This document shows positions 38,601 through 47,430 of a stretch of 64,000 bases of DNA, in pieces. Numbering within the stretch: position 1 is the stretch's first letter; each line of letters starts with the position of its first letter. Source of the stretch: Casuarius casuarius (taxonomy: Eukaryota > Chordata > Aves > Casuariiformes > Casuariidae); the NCBI GenBank assembly GCA_003342895.1, contig PTFA01000038.1, forward strand, positions 62,001-126,000, written 5' to 3'. Made by a program: the position numbers and the translations under genes. The notes below the pieces were generated by a model, which worked only from the letters and a program-made list of their open reading frames with translations, did not search any database and was not told the DNA's origin.

Positions 38601-41600
38601 TGGGTTCTCTGGACATGGACTCTATTGGCATAAACTCCCGCTTGGACCACCCTGTTTTAGCACCAAAGGGCTGGACTGCAGGTGGATGACCTCTAAGGGC
38701 CTCGCCGTGGGCCAGAAATGGCCACACTGCTTCACCCGTGCCCAGGGACGTGGCAGTATGCAGGGTGAGAAGGACCAGCTGGCAGCACGGGTCTGTGCCA
38801 CCAGCACGGTGGCCAACACAGGGCATGACGAAGCAGCCTGGAAGCTGCACCTCTCTCCTTGATCAAGAAAGCATGATTGCTACATGATCGGCACCGCTGT
38901 GTAAATGCTGATTGCTTGCAGCGAAGGCAGGAGCAAGTCCATGCTTTAAACATACGCATTGCTTTGAGTGTTCAATCTGAAATCTTCCTGGAGTCTTCCC
39001 AGCCAATTTTTTTCCTATTTGACACCTCCAGATAATCTCTATCTGGTGATGCTGAAAACGAGGGACATGCTTTGTGCTCGATGTGCTTAAGAGAGAATTT
39101 TGCTGAATGACAGAGCCTTTAACCGTACTTTGCCTAATCTCTTTTCCTAAATATATGTACAGGGTTGTATATGTATGTACAGGGTTGTATATGTATGTAC
39201 AGGGTTGTACTCTCCACCAAAAGTTCAGAGCACAGCTGTATTAGAAAGGAGCAGAAGTACTACATAAATCTTCGTAGAAATGGAAATAAGAAATAACATC
39301 TGAGACCTGAGATAAAGATCAGTGATAAAAGCCCTGTTATCCCCAAACGGTCTGGAGGATAGGTGATAACCATCAGATTTACATCTCAGCCCAGATGTTT
39401 CTGCTGTCACTACGTGACCAAACTATATAGCAGCCAAGTCTACTGCCAGTTTTTAGCAGGTGCCTTTCCTGTGTTCCATATCCCCGAACTAGTGCTGTTC
39501 CTTACAATGCTGGCATGCCATGAAAGACTGCTGCTGCAGGACTGAAATCGAATAATGAGCTATTGTTATGGTGCTCTTTGTTAAGAAATAAAAATCCTGG
39601 ACTGTATCTCAGGTGCAGGAACCATTTTGCTCGCACTAACATTGCAGCCATTTCTGGTCCCATCTAGCAGCTCCAGAGGGCTTAACCACACAGATGTCCC
39701 AGCACAGGCAAGGATGGCAGGAGAATCCTACATCTAATTGAAAACAGGGAGGGCAGAGGGTGGTGAAATGCAGCATGAAGTTGACTATGTTGAAACTTAA
39801 GACAGGCACAGGACATAATCTGCTTTGAAAAAAGGACATTGGGATTTTTAATGAGCATGTGAGGTCAAGAGCTCAGCTTTATGTCTCATCCATCCAGCGA
39901 CACCTCTGGAACCACAATTCTCTGCAGAACCAGATGACTCAGAGGAAAAGCAGCATCACTTACTCGATCATCCGTTCCCTTCGTCAAGCTTTCAGTTTAT
40001 TTTGGAAGTTCTACCTACTCAACCTAACTTTGTTTAGTTTGAGACTGGAGATCAGACTCGGAGGGCGTGGGCACGGAGAGAGAGGGAAATCACAAAGGGA
40101 AACACTGAGTCATCAAGGCCAAGCATGCAAGTCCTGCTCCTTGTGGTCAGGGAGAGAGCCATCACTGGAGCTTTGCTTATGGGCAGATGCAGGGGGGGGT
40201 TGGATGATTTCTGTCATCTGCAATCCCTTCTGTTAAAGGACTGAAAAGAGTTAGTGAGGAATATCAGGATTAAAAAAAAAAAAAATCAGTGCTGGACTCT
40301 CACACACAGGGAAAAGCTAAGTGGCAACTCCCAGCTTTAAAAGAGGGAACTGCCAGGGTGGGGAGAATTTTGTCTGCAGTGACAGTCCTCTCTCCCTTGG
40401 AAACTCAGTGGGAAAACAATTACCAGCACTGATCTTCCACAAATTATAAGAATTTGCATCTGCAGAGACTAAGGATCTGCATGCCCTATGCCTCATCCGT
40501 CCGAGACAAGAGACCTGGCCAGTCCTCAGCTTTCCCAAGTAGCAGAATAAGTGGGATATAATAATAATAATAATATATAAATATATAAATATATAATAAA
40601 TATAGTAATAAGCTCCAAAATAGGGGTTCAGAGCTGCTCTGCTGCCACTTAGACCATGATCCAGCCAATGGGGTTGACTTATGCAGTGGGGACTCCTTCT
40701 GTAGGGTGACTTTGGTGAGCGTGGAAGGTGCCTCGCAGGAGCACCTACTGCCCAGCACCGATCCTGGGATGAAGAATCAAGGACAGCAAAGGGCTCCTTT
40801 CACCCTGTCTTTGAAAAGGAGTTTGGAGTTGGCCGTTTTGTGTTTGCCAGAAAAGGACATTGCACCCTGACATGCACTGATCCTTCTGCCACAGCTCGTC
40901 CAGCTGTGGAAGAGATGCACTTCGAGTGGAGGTGACAGAGAGACAATCAACCACCCCAAAAATACAAAGCGTATTCCAGAAACCAGCAACTTTCTACACT
41001 CTCCAAGTAATATCGTTATTACTATTCACCTGTCTTAAGAAAATACTCTCCTCTAAAGCCACTGACCACAGATCCCTTCTGACTTTGCTAGAAAGTTCTT
41101 CAGTTATACGGTCAACATATATCAGTCTACTGAGCCGTGTTTTAAAACACAGTCCTTGTATTTATTATTCTTGGTTGTTTTTCTTTTCTCTTTACCTAAG
41201 CAACATTACTTTCAGGTCTGTTTCCTTGCTTACAATTTTGATCCATTTGTAACTTAAAAAAAAGAAAACTTTTTTATCAACTTGAAGGCAGAGTTTTCAA
41301 AGAGTTTTCTAATTTCAAGAAGGTGTTAGAGTTTTTTATTTTTCTTTGTTTCTTTCCAGAATAAGCAAGGTTTGTCAGGTTTAGGAGGCACATTTCCTGG
41401 CACTCTAATCAGTATGCAGAGCTACAGCAAGTACTTAAAATTATAAACTGTAAAGCAATGTCTACATTTTCCAAAAACTTCCATTATTTTCTCACAAAAT
41501 TGACAAAAACTGAGCTAAATAAATTTGTGCAACATGTTTTTAATAGCTTGATAAAAGTTCTCAAGATAATTGTCGCTGAACAGGAGATATTGTGTTACCT

Positions 41601-44600
41601 CACCATACTCCTCTCACCCGCCTTTCCTGCTTGAGTACTTTGTTGGTCATTAATTGCCTGTGATGAATACTTTCTTCCATTATCCAAATTACAGATCTGT
41701 CCTCACTAGACAATAGCCAGCTATGCTGGCAGATGAGTGCATTTTGGATTAGGTTTTCTCTATTCTTACAGTTTTACCCAATAGAAATTTGTAAAATGGA
41801 GTAATCTGAATGCCAAAAAAAGATACAAGATGAGGTAAGGAAAAATGGTCACATTTTTAGAACAACAAACATGCTGCATACTCCTCTTTCAGCTTTTCCA
41901 ATTTCACATTTTTTTACTTCGGCACCCACATCACTACTAAAATTTGTGGGAAGTTAAGTGTCTCAATAGCATTCAGGAATCTAAATACCTCTGTGAATAC
42001 TGTCCAGAATGCCTTATTCAAAGCCAACCAAAGTAACTAAAAATATTTCCCTTGACTTCAGTGAAATCTGGATCAAACTCTTGATATGTGGTCACTTTGC
42101 TTGTCTCTTATGATAAAATAGACCCTAATACTGAACATGTTAAAGGAACACTCTGCTTTCACTTTCTCCCTTGCTCCTCTTCAGCCTTGCATCTTCCACA
42201 GCTGTTTTTTGTTTGTTTGGTTGGTTGGTTTTGTTTCATTTGCTTGAGTTTCCTTTTTCCCTTTGAACACTAAGAAAGGCACAGATCCACCCCACTTTTG
42301 GGTAAATAAGAGAGGCTCCCAAGCCTGGGGCTTCATCATCTTGAGTTCCCTCTCTAGTCAAGGAAGAGAGCAGGGTGTCTCTGGAGGACAACTCAAAGGA
42401 TCTAAGAGCTGAATTACTTCTCTTTTTCTCTCCTTCTCTGAGAACTAAAGAGGAACCTAAAGAAATGGGGTTTCTCACCTTGGCCCTTCAGCACAGGGCC
42501 TACAGCTACGCAGGATAAACCTAAGCACAGGCATGAAATTTGCCATGGCATCGCATGGGGATGCTAGATAGCCACCAAATCCAAGGAATTGCTCCCACCA
42601 TGTTTTTCCTGTAAGAAACCCCAAGTCCAAGACTATGGCAGGATCATAACAGAAAACACATTCTTGCATGTCCACACCCTCTTCCCAGCTTTGCTGAAAG
42701 CCAGCACTCCCTTTCTTTCTATTCTCTTTCTCAATGGTGAATGTACCCCTTGCTTTCACCAGAAGGACAAGTAGCCAAAGCAGCTGGCAGGAATGCCAGC
42801 TCCATGCCTCCCCTCCTTGTCCTCAGGTTGAAGAGCGTGACATTAAAGCAAATCTCTGTGGTTTCCCCTTATCTTCTGTTTGCTGAAGGAGGCAGCACGC
42901 TTGTAGTGCCAGGCTGAGATTTCAGGATATGCCCTGTTGTGATCAGTTCTGCACAAGGACAACTGTTCTTCTGCTCTCCCTCACGCTGGGCTCAACCCCC
43001 CTCAACCCTCATGTCCCCCTCCCCAGCCACTCCCAGCCTGTCAGTGGGAAATGAATAAATTTGTTTTCCTCTCTAGTCCTTTCTTGCAAGGGAAAACAAC
43101 AGCTGTTGCCCTCCTCATCTCCTGGGAGATCCCCCACAGCTATTCTTGCCAGAACACTTAGAACTGTATGAGAAAGAGAAAAATATATATATATTTCTTC
43201 TGAGTATTTGACAATGACAAGCACAGAAACCAGGGCTTGTCATAATGTTTGGGAACTGCTTTATACAGTCCTACTAATTCACCAAGAAAAAGAGATTTGC
43301 AATATAGTCACGGTGGAGATTTGCAATATAGTCACGGTGGAGACTTAAAATACCACTTTTCTCCCACCATGGATTTTATGGCCTTGAAAAGGACAAATTC
43401 CATTGTATCCCACAGAGTTCCTGGGGGAGAGAACAAGGCTTCCATCTTAAGATGAAATTTTATGAGGTTCATTTGTGAGGTCTCCTAAGCTTACCAAAAC
43501 CAGTGACAAAACACCTACTGAATTCAAGAAGCGGAGCATTCCCTCCACCCAGATTTTCTCCACAGAACTAGGTAGTGTTCAGGAGTTGCCTGGTCAAAGG
43601 GCAGGTCTGGCTTCACCGGGGCAATAAATAAATACATAAGCCCCGTAGCTCTGTGGTGTGTTTTGTGTTCTCCAAAGGGTGAGACCCACACGCCACAATT
43701 TCCCTTGAGGGTAGACCCTTTATGGCTCTCATTCCTGCAATCTGTCTGGTTTTGTTCTTTTATCCACCACAGGTTTTCTCTCCACTCTTTTCCTGATCTT
43801 TCCATCTGCCTCCGTAGGCTCCTCTTTTCTGAGACATATTTGTGCAGAGCTCTAAATAACATCATTGTAACTTGGAGAGTTATCAATTCAGGAACAAGAA
43901 AAGTTTGGGGTGATCACACACACCCACCTTGCAAACGGCCAGATTCAGGTCTTTAGGACAGAGGAAGAAGCCAGTCATGCGAATTTTGTGGCAGGCAAAA
44001 GGGGAAGACTGAATGACAGTGCTACTGAAACCAGACCTCCCGTGTTTGGTGGCAGCTAGCAGTCAGACCTCTCTAGGAAACCACTTGGGCGGATACCCCG
44101 TCCCATGCGGTTGAGCAGTTCCCTCTGCCAGTGGTTTCGCAGGGAGAGATCACAGATCACACGCATAGCCAGAGCCTTGTGGACTTAGTAAAAAGCTTCT
44201 CTCCTCTTCCCCAGAATGTACTGGGTTAACCCCATCAAAATTTCAAACGTGGTGGCACAAGGGGATACCTGCAGGCACCAGACTCCAAAGAGGGAGGTAA
44301 GCACCCAGCCCTCACAGTAACACAGAGATGGATGGTGCACTTTGGCTACTCAGAAATGACCTTTTTAATATCAGCTTTATTAGGTTCTAAAAAATCTTCA
44401 CTGGCTTACTTCTGGAGTTAACTATAATGCCACAGCATGTTAAAACACATTACACTATTTGTTCATTTAATTTCCTTTCATCTTTTCTTTCCTTTTTGCC
44501 TAAATGATTTATGAAGAGACCTTTGATTTGGAGCTTTAGGTCCCAAATATCCCTGTGATTTCAACTGGACATAATATTGCAAATATGTTCAAGTCTCAAA

Positions 44601-46109
44601 CTGCAGCCAGGAATAGTCTGCAGGAGAAGGGCTGTGGAAAGGATATGAAATACTTGTCCTTAACAGCATCAAGTGAGAAAAGTGACTAGAAGGGAATTTT
44701 CACTTATAATCCTCTTCTATGTATTGCTACCCAAATATTTATGGCTGTGGGAATGTCTCTGCCAATGGGATGATTTAATGTTTAGAAATATATCTATCCT
44801 TTCCATGGCTACTATGGTAAAATGGGGAGAATAAAACAACAGCATTTTGAGGAGCAACAGTTGCAACGAAGCACTGAAATATTCCAAGCACTTTTTATGC
44901 AGTCTGTCTGTTAACAGCTGTGAGCAGCAGGCTGGAAGAGGGCTGAAACTTGCAGCCCTGTTAAGTGTAGTTGCCACCTCTTGCTCCAGCTTACACTTCA
45001 GAATTCAGTGTTTTCCCCATCTTTTGAACAGGAAAAGCAAGAACACAAGGAAAGCGCAGCTGCAGTTCTGTGTCAGGCAGGAACTGAGCCTAATGCAACA
45101 GGTAACGCTCGCAGCTTTGGTGACAAGGTTTCTCCTGCTACACATCTCTCACTCTGTCTTTTCCCATAGGTTCTTACATTGCAGTCATCATCAGGTTACA
45201 GAAATCGTTAATTAGGTATTGAAAAAAGAACCACATTCACACAAGTGAAAACAACATCGGTGTATGCACATTAATCAGCCTCACAAGGCACAGGCATGTT
45301 ATCTGAGACCTTTAGCACCATGAAAGGGACTCAGTCTCACAACTGGCAGTGATTTCAGTGTTAAATTGGCATCAAAAGGCAACTTTTATCAACTTAGAGG
45401 TAAAAAAATTACACATGAACAAAATCAATCATAACCACAGTGTCCTCCAGCTTTAGAAAAGGGGTGGGAAGAAAGGACTTTCTCTACCACATCTCTTGCA
45501 AAGGAAAAGAATTAATAAAGCACTTAAGCTGACAGCAGAGAGTGCATACACCCTAGATTCACCCTGGCATCAATCAGTCAGGACTGGATCTCCCCCAAAA
45601 TTAAGCAATTGGCTGCGTGAAGCCACCATCACCCCCTACACACACACAACCTTAGTAGCATGCAGGCATTACCCTCACATTTCCACATTAAAAATGAAGG
45701 AGGAATTAAATCTGCTTACCGCGTTGAGCCCCAGGAGGTTGTTTGGCAGAGACGAGGTGACTCCCGAGAGGATCGCCGTGGCCACCACTGCCCCCAGGCA
45801 CTGCGCGATGATGTACATGAGCGCCTTGAAGATGCTGATCTGGCAGCTCAGCAGAAGGCCCAGGGTCACGGCGGGGTTCAAGTGGGCGCCGCTGATGTGG
45901 CCCACGCTTTGTGCCATGGTAGCAATGGATAACCCAAAAGCCAGCGAGACCTTCACATTGTCTTGAGACCTTGTGGACGTTTTGTTGCCCACAACTGGGA
46001 AACTAAAACCCAGAGCCGAGCCAATGCTGATAAAAATAAAGAGGCTCATGGCAAAGAACTCAGCCACCACTGCCCTCCAGAACATTTTCTTTTTGAATTC
46101 ACTAGCCAT
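26511..46109 (-). CDS. AQP1: Aquaporin-1 water channel, complete four-exon coding region
   Basis: The coding sequence joins 45720-46109, 28713-28877, 28210-28290 and 26511-26690 on the minus strand and gives 271 residues; human AQP1 has 269. AQP1 is a plasma-membrane homotetramer in which each subunit conducts water along osmotic gradients in red cells, kidney tubule, endothelium and secretory epithelia. Both half-helix motifs are present: NPA at residues 78-80 and NPA at 194-196. The selectivity filter is complete: Phe58, His182, Cys191 and Arg197, equivalent to human Phe56, His180, Cys189 and Arg195. Cys191 is the expected mercury-sensitive residue. Six membrane segments are seen, at roughly residues 10-36, 50-67, 95-117, 138-157, 168-186 and 210-232, followed by a hydrophilic tail ending in RVEMKPK. 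Coding exon sizes (390, 165, 81 and 180 bp with the stop) and phase-0 junctions fit the known vertebrate gene structure. No frameshift or premature stop was found. AQP0 and other paralogues are unlikely given the AQP1-specific tail. Confidence 0.97.
26691..28209 (-). other. AQP1: AQP1 intron 3 (1.5 kb)
   Basis: Bounded by GTAAGTTGAAG and AATGTGTTTCAG. It is AT-rich with no recognised repeat or gene. Confidence 0.93.
28210..28290 (-). CDS. AQP1: AQP1 coding exon 3 (residues 186-212)
   Basis: This 81-bp exon matches the length of human exon 3. It encodes IDYTGCGINPARSFGSAL and continues to Trp212. It holds the second pore half-helix: NPA at 194-196, the mercury-site cysteine 191 and the filter arginine 197. 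Acceptor CTCTTTCCACCTCCTAG and donor GTAAGTTGAAG are both strong, and both boundaries fall between codons. After Ala205 the sequence reads NNFENHW; mammalian AQP1 has a second potential sequon (Asn-Phe-Ser) here, which is lost because Glu replaces Ser. Confidence 0.97.
28291..28712 (-). other. AQP1: AQP1 intron 2 (422 bp)
   Basis: A short intron between the loop-D exon and the second NPA exon, bounded by GTAAGTTTTC and a CTTTCCACCTCCTAG acceptor. Nothing else is recognised in it; open frames here are chance. Confidence 0.93.
28713..28877 (-). CDS. AQP1: AQP1 coding exon 2 (residues 131-185)
   Basis: This 165-bp exon is the same length as human exon 2. It encodes residues 131-185, LSDGINAGQGLGIE to SVALGHLLA, with membrane segments 4 and 5 and filter residue His182. 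The acceptor is CTCTTGTCTCCACCAG followed by the Leu131 codon; the donor is GTAAGTTTTC. A second AG lies 7 bases inside the exon (CTTTCAG), but using it would break the frame, so the outer acceptor was chosen. Cytoplasmic loop D reads TTDRRRND (residues 158-165), so there are three arginines in a row followed by Asn164, where human AQP1 has four arginines. That loop has been linked to cyclic-GMP-gated ion conductance in mammalian AQP1. Confidence 0.96.
29560..29950. repeat. Old dispersed repeat in AQP1 intron 1
   Basis: Repeated short phrases of the type 'aggtgtctcagacttgagct' and 'gaatcccactcaa' mark an ancient dispersed element also seen near 33.25 kb. Confidence 0.35.
33220..33330. repeat. 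Old dispersed repeat fragment in AQP1 intron 1
   Basis: 'gctgaatcccacc' followed by 'gactgagttcagtgggattc' resembles the same group of ancient elements. Confidence 0.35.
33570..33640 (+). mobile_element. CR1 LINE 3' fragment
   Basis: A 70-bp stretch in AQP1 intron 1 reads 'gagcagaaggttggactaga' and continues with 'cctgaggtccctta' and 'caacctgaat', which is the conserved 3' UTR end of CR1. The terminal TTCTATG repeats are decayed. Confidence 0.85.
34543..34558. repeat. Poly(T) run, 16 bases, in AQP1 intron 1
   Basis: Uninterrupted T run. Confidence 0.9.
35330..35570 (-). mobile_element. Probable decayed CR1/L3-like LINE fragment, antisense
   Basis: In plus orientation 'ggctgttccagaactcaata', then 'gtcaaaacttattc' and 'ctggctatttatctac' follow the block order of reversed CR1/L3 elements. 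It is too diverged for a confident family call. Confidence 0.45.
38109..38128. repeat. (ATCT)n microsatellite in AQP1 intron 1
   Basis: Five tandem ATCT units. Confidence 0.93.
39155..39209. repeat. 20-bp perfect tandem repeat, 2.75 copies, in AQP1 intron 1
   Basis: Unit 'atgtacagggttgtatatgt' starts at 39155, 39175 and 39195, the third copy being partial. No mismatch between copies. Confidence 0.95.
40556..40610. repeat. (ATA)n/(ATAT)n simple repeat in AQP1 intron 1
   Basis: Run of ATA units passing into ATATAA iterations. Confidence 0.93.
41940..42085. repeat. Old dispersed repeat fragment in AQP1 intron 1
   Basis: 'cttgacttcagtgaaatctg' with 'gatcaaactc', preceded by 'taaatacctctgtgaatac', matches the 'gacttcagtgg' class of old repeats. 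Confidence 0.35.
43292..43339. repeat. 24-bp perfect tandem duplication in AQP1 intron 1
   Basis: Two identical copies (43292-43315 and 43316-43339) of a unit containing 'atttgcaatatagtcacggt'. A third copy begins but diverges after 4 bases. Confidence 0.95.
45720..46109 (-). CDS. AQP1: AQP1 coding exon 1 (residues 1-130)
   Basis: This exon encodes residues 1-130 and begins MASEFKKKMFWRAVVAEF, the usual AQP1 amino end. It carries membrane segments 1-3, the first half-helix with HLNPAVTLG (NPA at 78-80) and filter residue Phe58. An Asn-Lys-Thr sequon at residue 42 matches the position of the glycosylated Asn42 of human AQP1 in extracellular loop A. The loop is two residues longer than in human AQP1, which shifts later numbering by +2. 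The ATG at 46107-46109 has A at -3 and G at +4, a good Kozak context, and there is no upstream in-frame ATG before an in-frame stop. The exon ends after codon 130 (GCG) at a GTAAGC donor, in phase 0. Open frames on the plus strand here are shadows of this exon. Confidence 0.97.
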
Positions 46110-46216
46110 CTTTCCCCTCTCTCCCTCTCTCTCTCCCTCTCTCTCACTTTCCCTTCTTTTCCCTCTCTCCCTTCCCCTGCTCAATATTTTCCCTTTGAGG
46201 TCTGAAGAGAAATCTG
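46110..46216 (-). other. AQP1: AQP1 5' untranslated region (predicted), with purine-rich tract
   Basis: This is the stretch between the predicted transcription start, about 25-30 bases downstream of the TATA box, and the ATG. On the transcribed strand it is dominated by GA/GGGA repeats (46112-46170). There is no ATG in the AQP1 frame and also no in-frame stop between about 46242 and the start codon, so the frame is open through the leader. The exact start of transcription is inferred. Confidence 0.5.
46112..46170. repeat. CT/GA-rich tract in the AQP1 leader
   Basis: CT-rich on the plus strand, GA-rich in the transcript. It lies immediately upstream of the AQP1 start codon. Confidence 0.9.
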
Positions 46217-46238
46217 GAGAAAAAATACAGTTCTTGAT

Positions 46239-46246
46239 TATTTATA
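46239..46246 (-). promoter_or_regulatory. AQP1: TATA box of AQP1
   Basis: TATAAATA on the minus strand, 130-137 bases upstream of the start codon. A CACCC motif (46254-46258) lies just upstream of it. Human AQP1 also has a TATA-type promoter, and CACCC boxes are bound by Kruppel-like factors in erythroid genes. The assignment rests on motif and position only. Confidence 0.6.
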
Positions 46247-46869
46247 GGGCTTTGGGTGGTCTGTAGGAGGGAAGGGGTGTTGCACAAAAGGAGGAAAGAA
46301 CATCTACATAGATGCTGACTGCTAGATTGATGTAAGACACTGCATGCCTGCCAAAGTTTTTTTCTTCCCTTTTTTTTTTTTTCCCCTTCCCTTAACAGCC
46401 TTCGATCTCTGCTGCCGTTTTTAAGAGGCTTTTTTAAATCTTTGGAAGAGTCTTCAGGAGTACTTCAGGAATTTTACCTTCACTTGTGTAACTTCTATAT
46501 AGCCACTCAGCACACAGACCGGACTGAAAGCTTTTACAGGGTTTCTCTCCCACGCTGCACTAAAACAAAAAGTTATCTGTGCAGGCTGGTAAGTTATTCG
46601 TGCTCAGCTTCACCGGCAGCCAGTGACACCCGAAAGTAGTAAATAAAACCAACAACTAAACCTGCACTTTAGGGACTGAAATCTCTCTGTTTCTTTTGAA
46701 AACAGGTAGAAATGTCCCCTCTGCTGGCTCTGTACAAACTTGGACTCATTTCTGATGCCAAGCCTGGCAGATGCACAAACACATATATTTACACAGACTG
46801 ACACAAATTGATCTTAGCTGACTAATGGTTGGGACTAATTCTAGTTTCTGGGACCACTGTGTAAATCTG

Positions 46870-47430
46870 AAATAACCCCGCTGCAAGTCAGCTGGGAGCC
46901 TCACACGCGTGCAGCTTGGACCCGCAGGAGCTGCCCTCTGCAGCTAGAGGAGACGTTTTGGCTTGCAGCAGCGCGAGTCTGACTTAGCCCCCGTCTCCGT
47001 GCCTGGCTGCTCTCTGAGCACACCGTGTTTGCACTAGCACTTGCTTAAAGCGTGGGTTCTCTGCACCCTTTTTACTTTTTTACTCTACCCTTGAGACGTT
47101 TATGTCTAAATGCAGCGGGGGAGGTAGCACTGAGGGACATATGAAATGGGTATTTATTTCATTTCTTCTTTTTTTTTTCCCTAGCAAAGGTGTCTCAGGG
47201 TTTCCCTGGGCTTGCTCTCCCACGTGCTTTCCCACTGGCAGGAAAAAAGCCAATTCGGGGGCTTCCTAACCCACGTCCCGCAGTGGAAGTACGGCATGCA
47301 GACACCCAGCACTCCTCTGCTGAAGGTCAGCTGTCCTGGCTGTCACCAGGGAGACTGGCTGCTGCCGCCGCCGATACACGGGACCGGCCAGGGACGGAGA
47401 CAGAAAGGGAGAGTGAGGGAGAAGGGAAAT
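46870..47430. promoter_or_regulatory. CpG-enriched stretch upstream of AQP1
   Basis: About 0.65-1.2 kb upstream of the TATA box the sequence becomes noticeably richer in CpG than its surroundings, including 'cacgcgtgc', 'gcagcgcgag' and 'gccgccgccgatacacggga'. A CACGTG E-box lies at 47221-47226. It may be a promoter-proximal regulatory region. The overlapping short open frames are explained by composition. Confidence 0.35.

Larger units (their letters stand above)
28878..45719 (-). other. AQP1: AQP1 intron 1 (16.8 kb)
   Basis: Donor GTAAGCAGA and acceptor TCTTGTCTCCACCAG define it. It holds a CR1 tail (33570-33640), a decayed CR1/L3-like piece (about 35330-35570), old dispersed repeats (29560-29950, 33220-33330, 41940-42085), simple repeats at 38109-38128 and 40556-40610, two short perfect tandem duplications (39155-39209 and 43292-43339) and a GC/CpG-richer patch at about 38640-38900. 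A 69-bp exon-like block sits on the plus strand at 34122-34190. No other gene was recognised. Confidence 0.9.

Noticed and set aside
39859..40236. 125-codon plus-strand frame in AQP1 intron 1
   Set aside because: No domain and no splice support; composition is explained by local G+C.
45496..45966. 156-codon plus-strand frame over AQP1 exon 1
   Set aside because: Antisense shadow of the conserved AQP1 exon.
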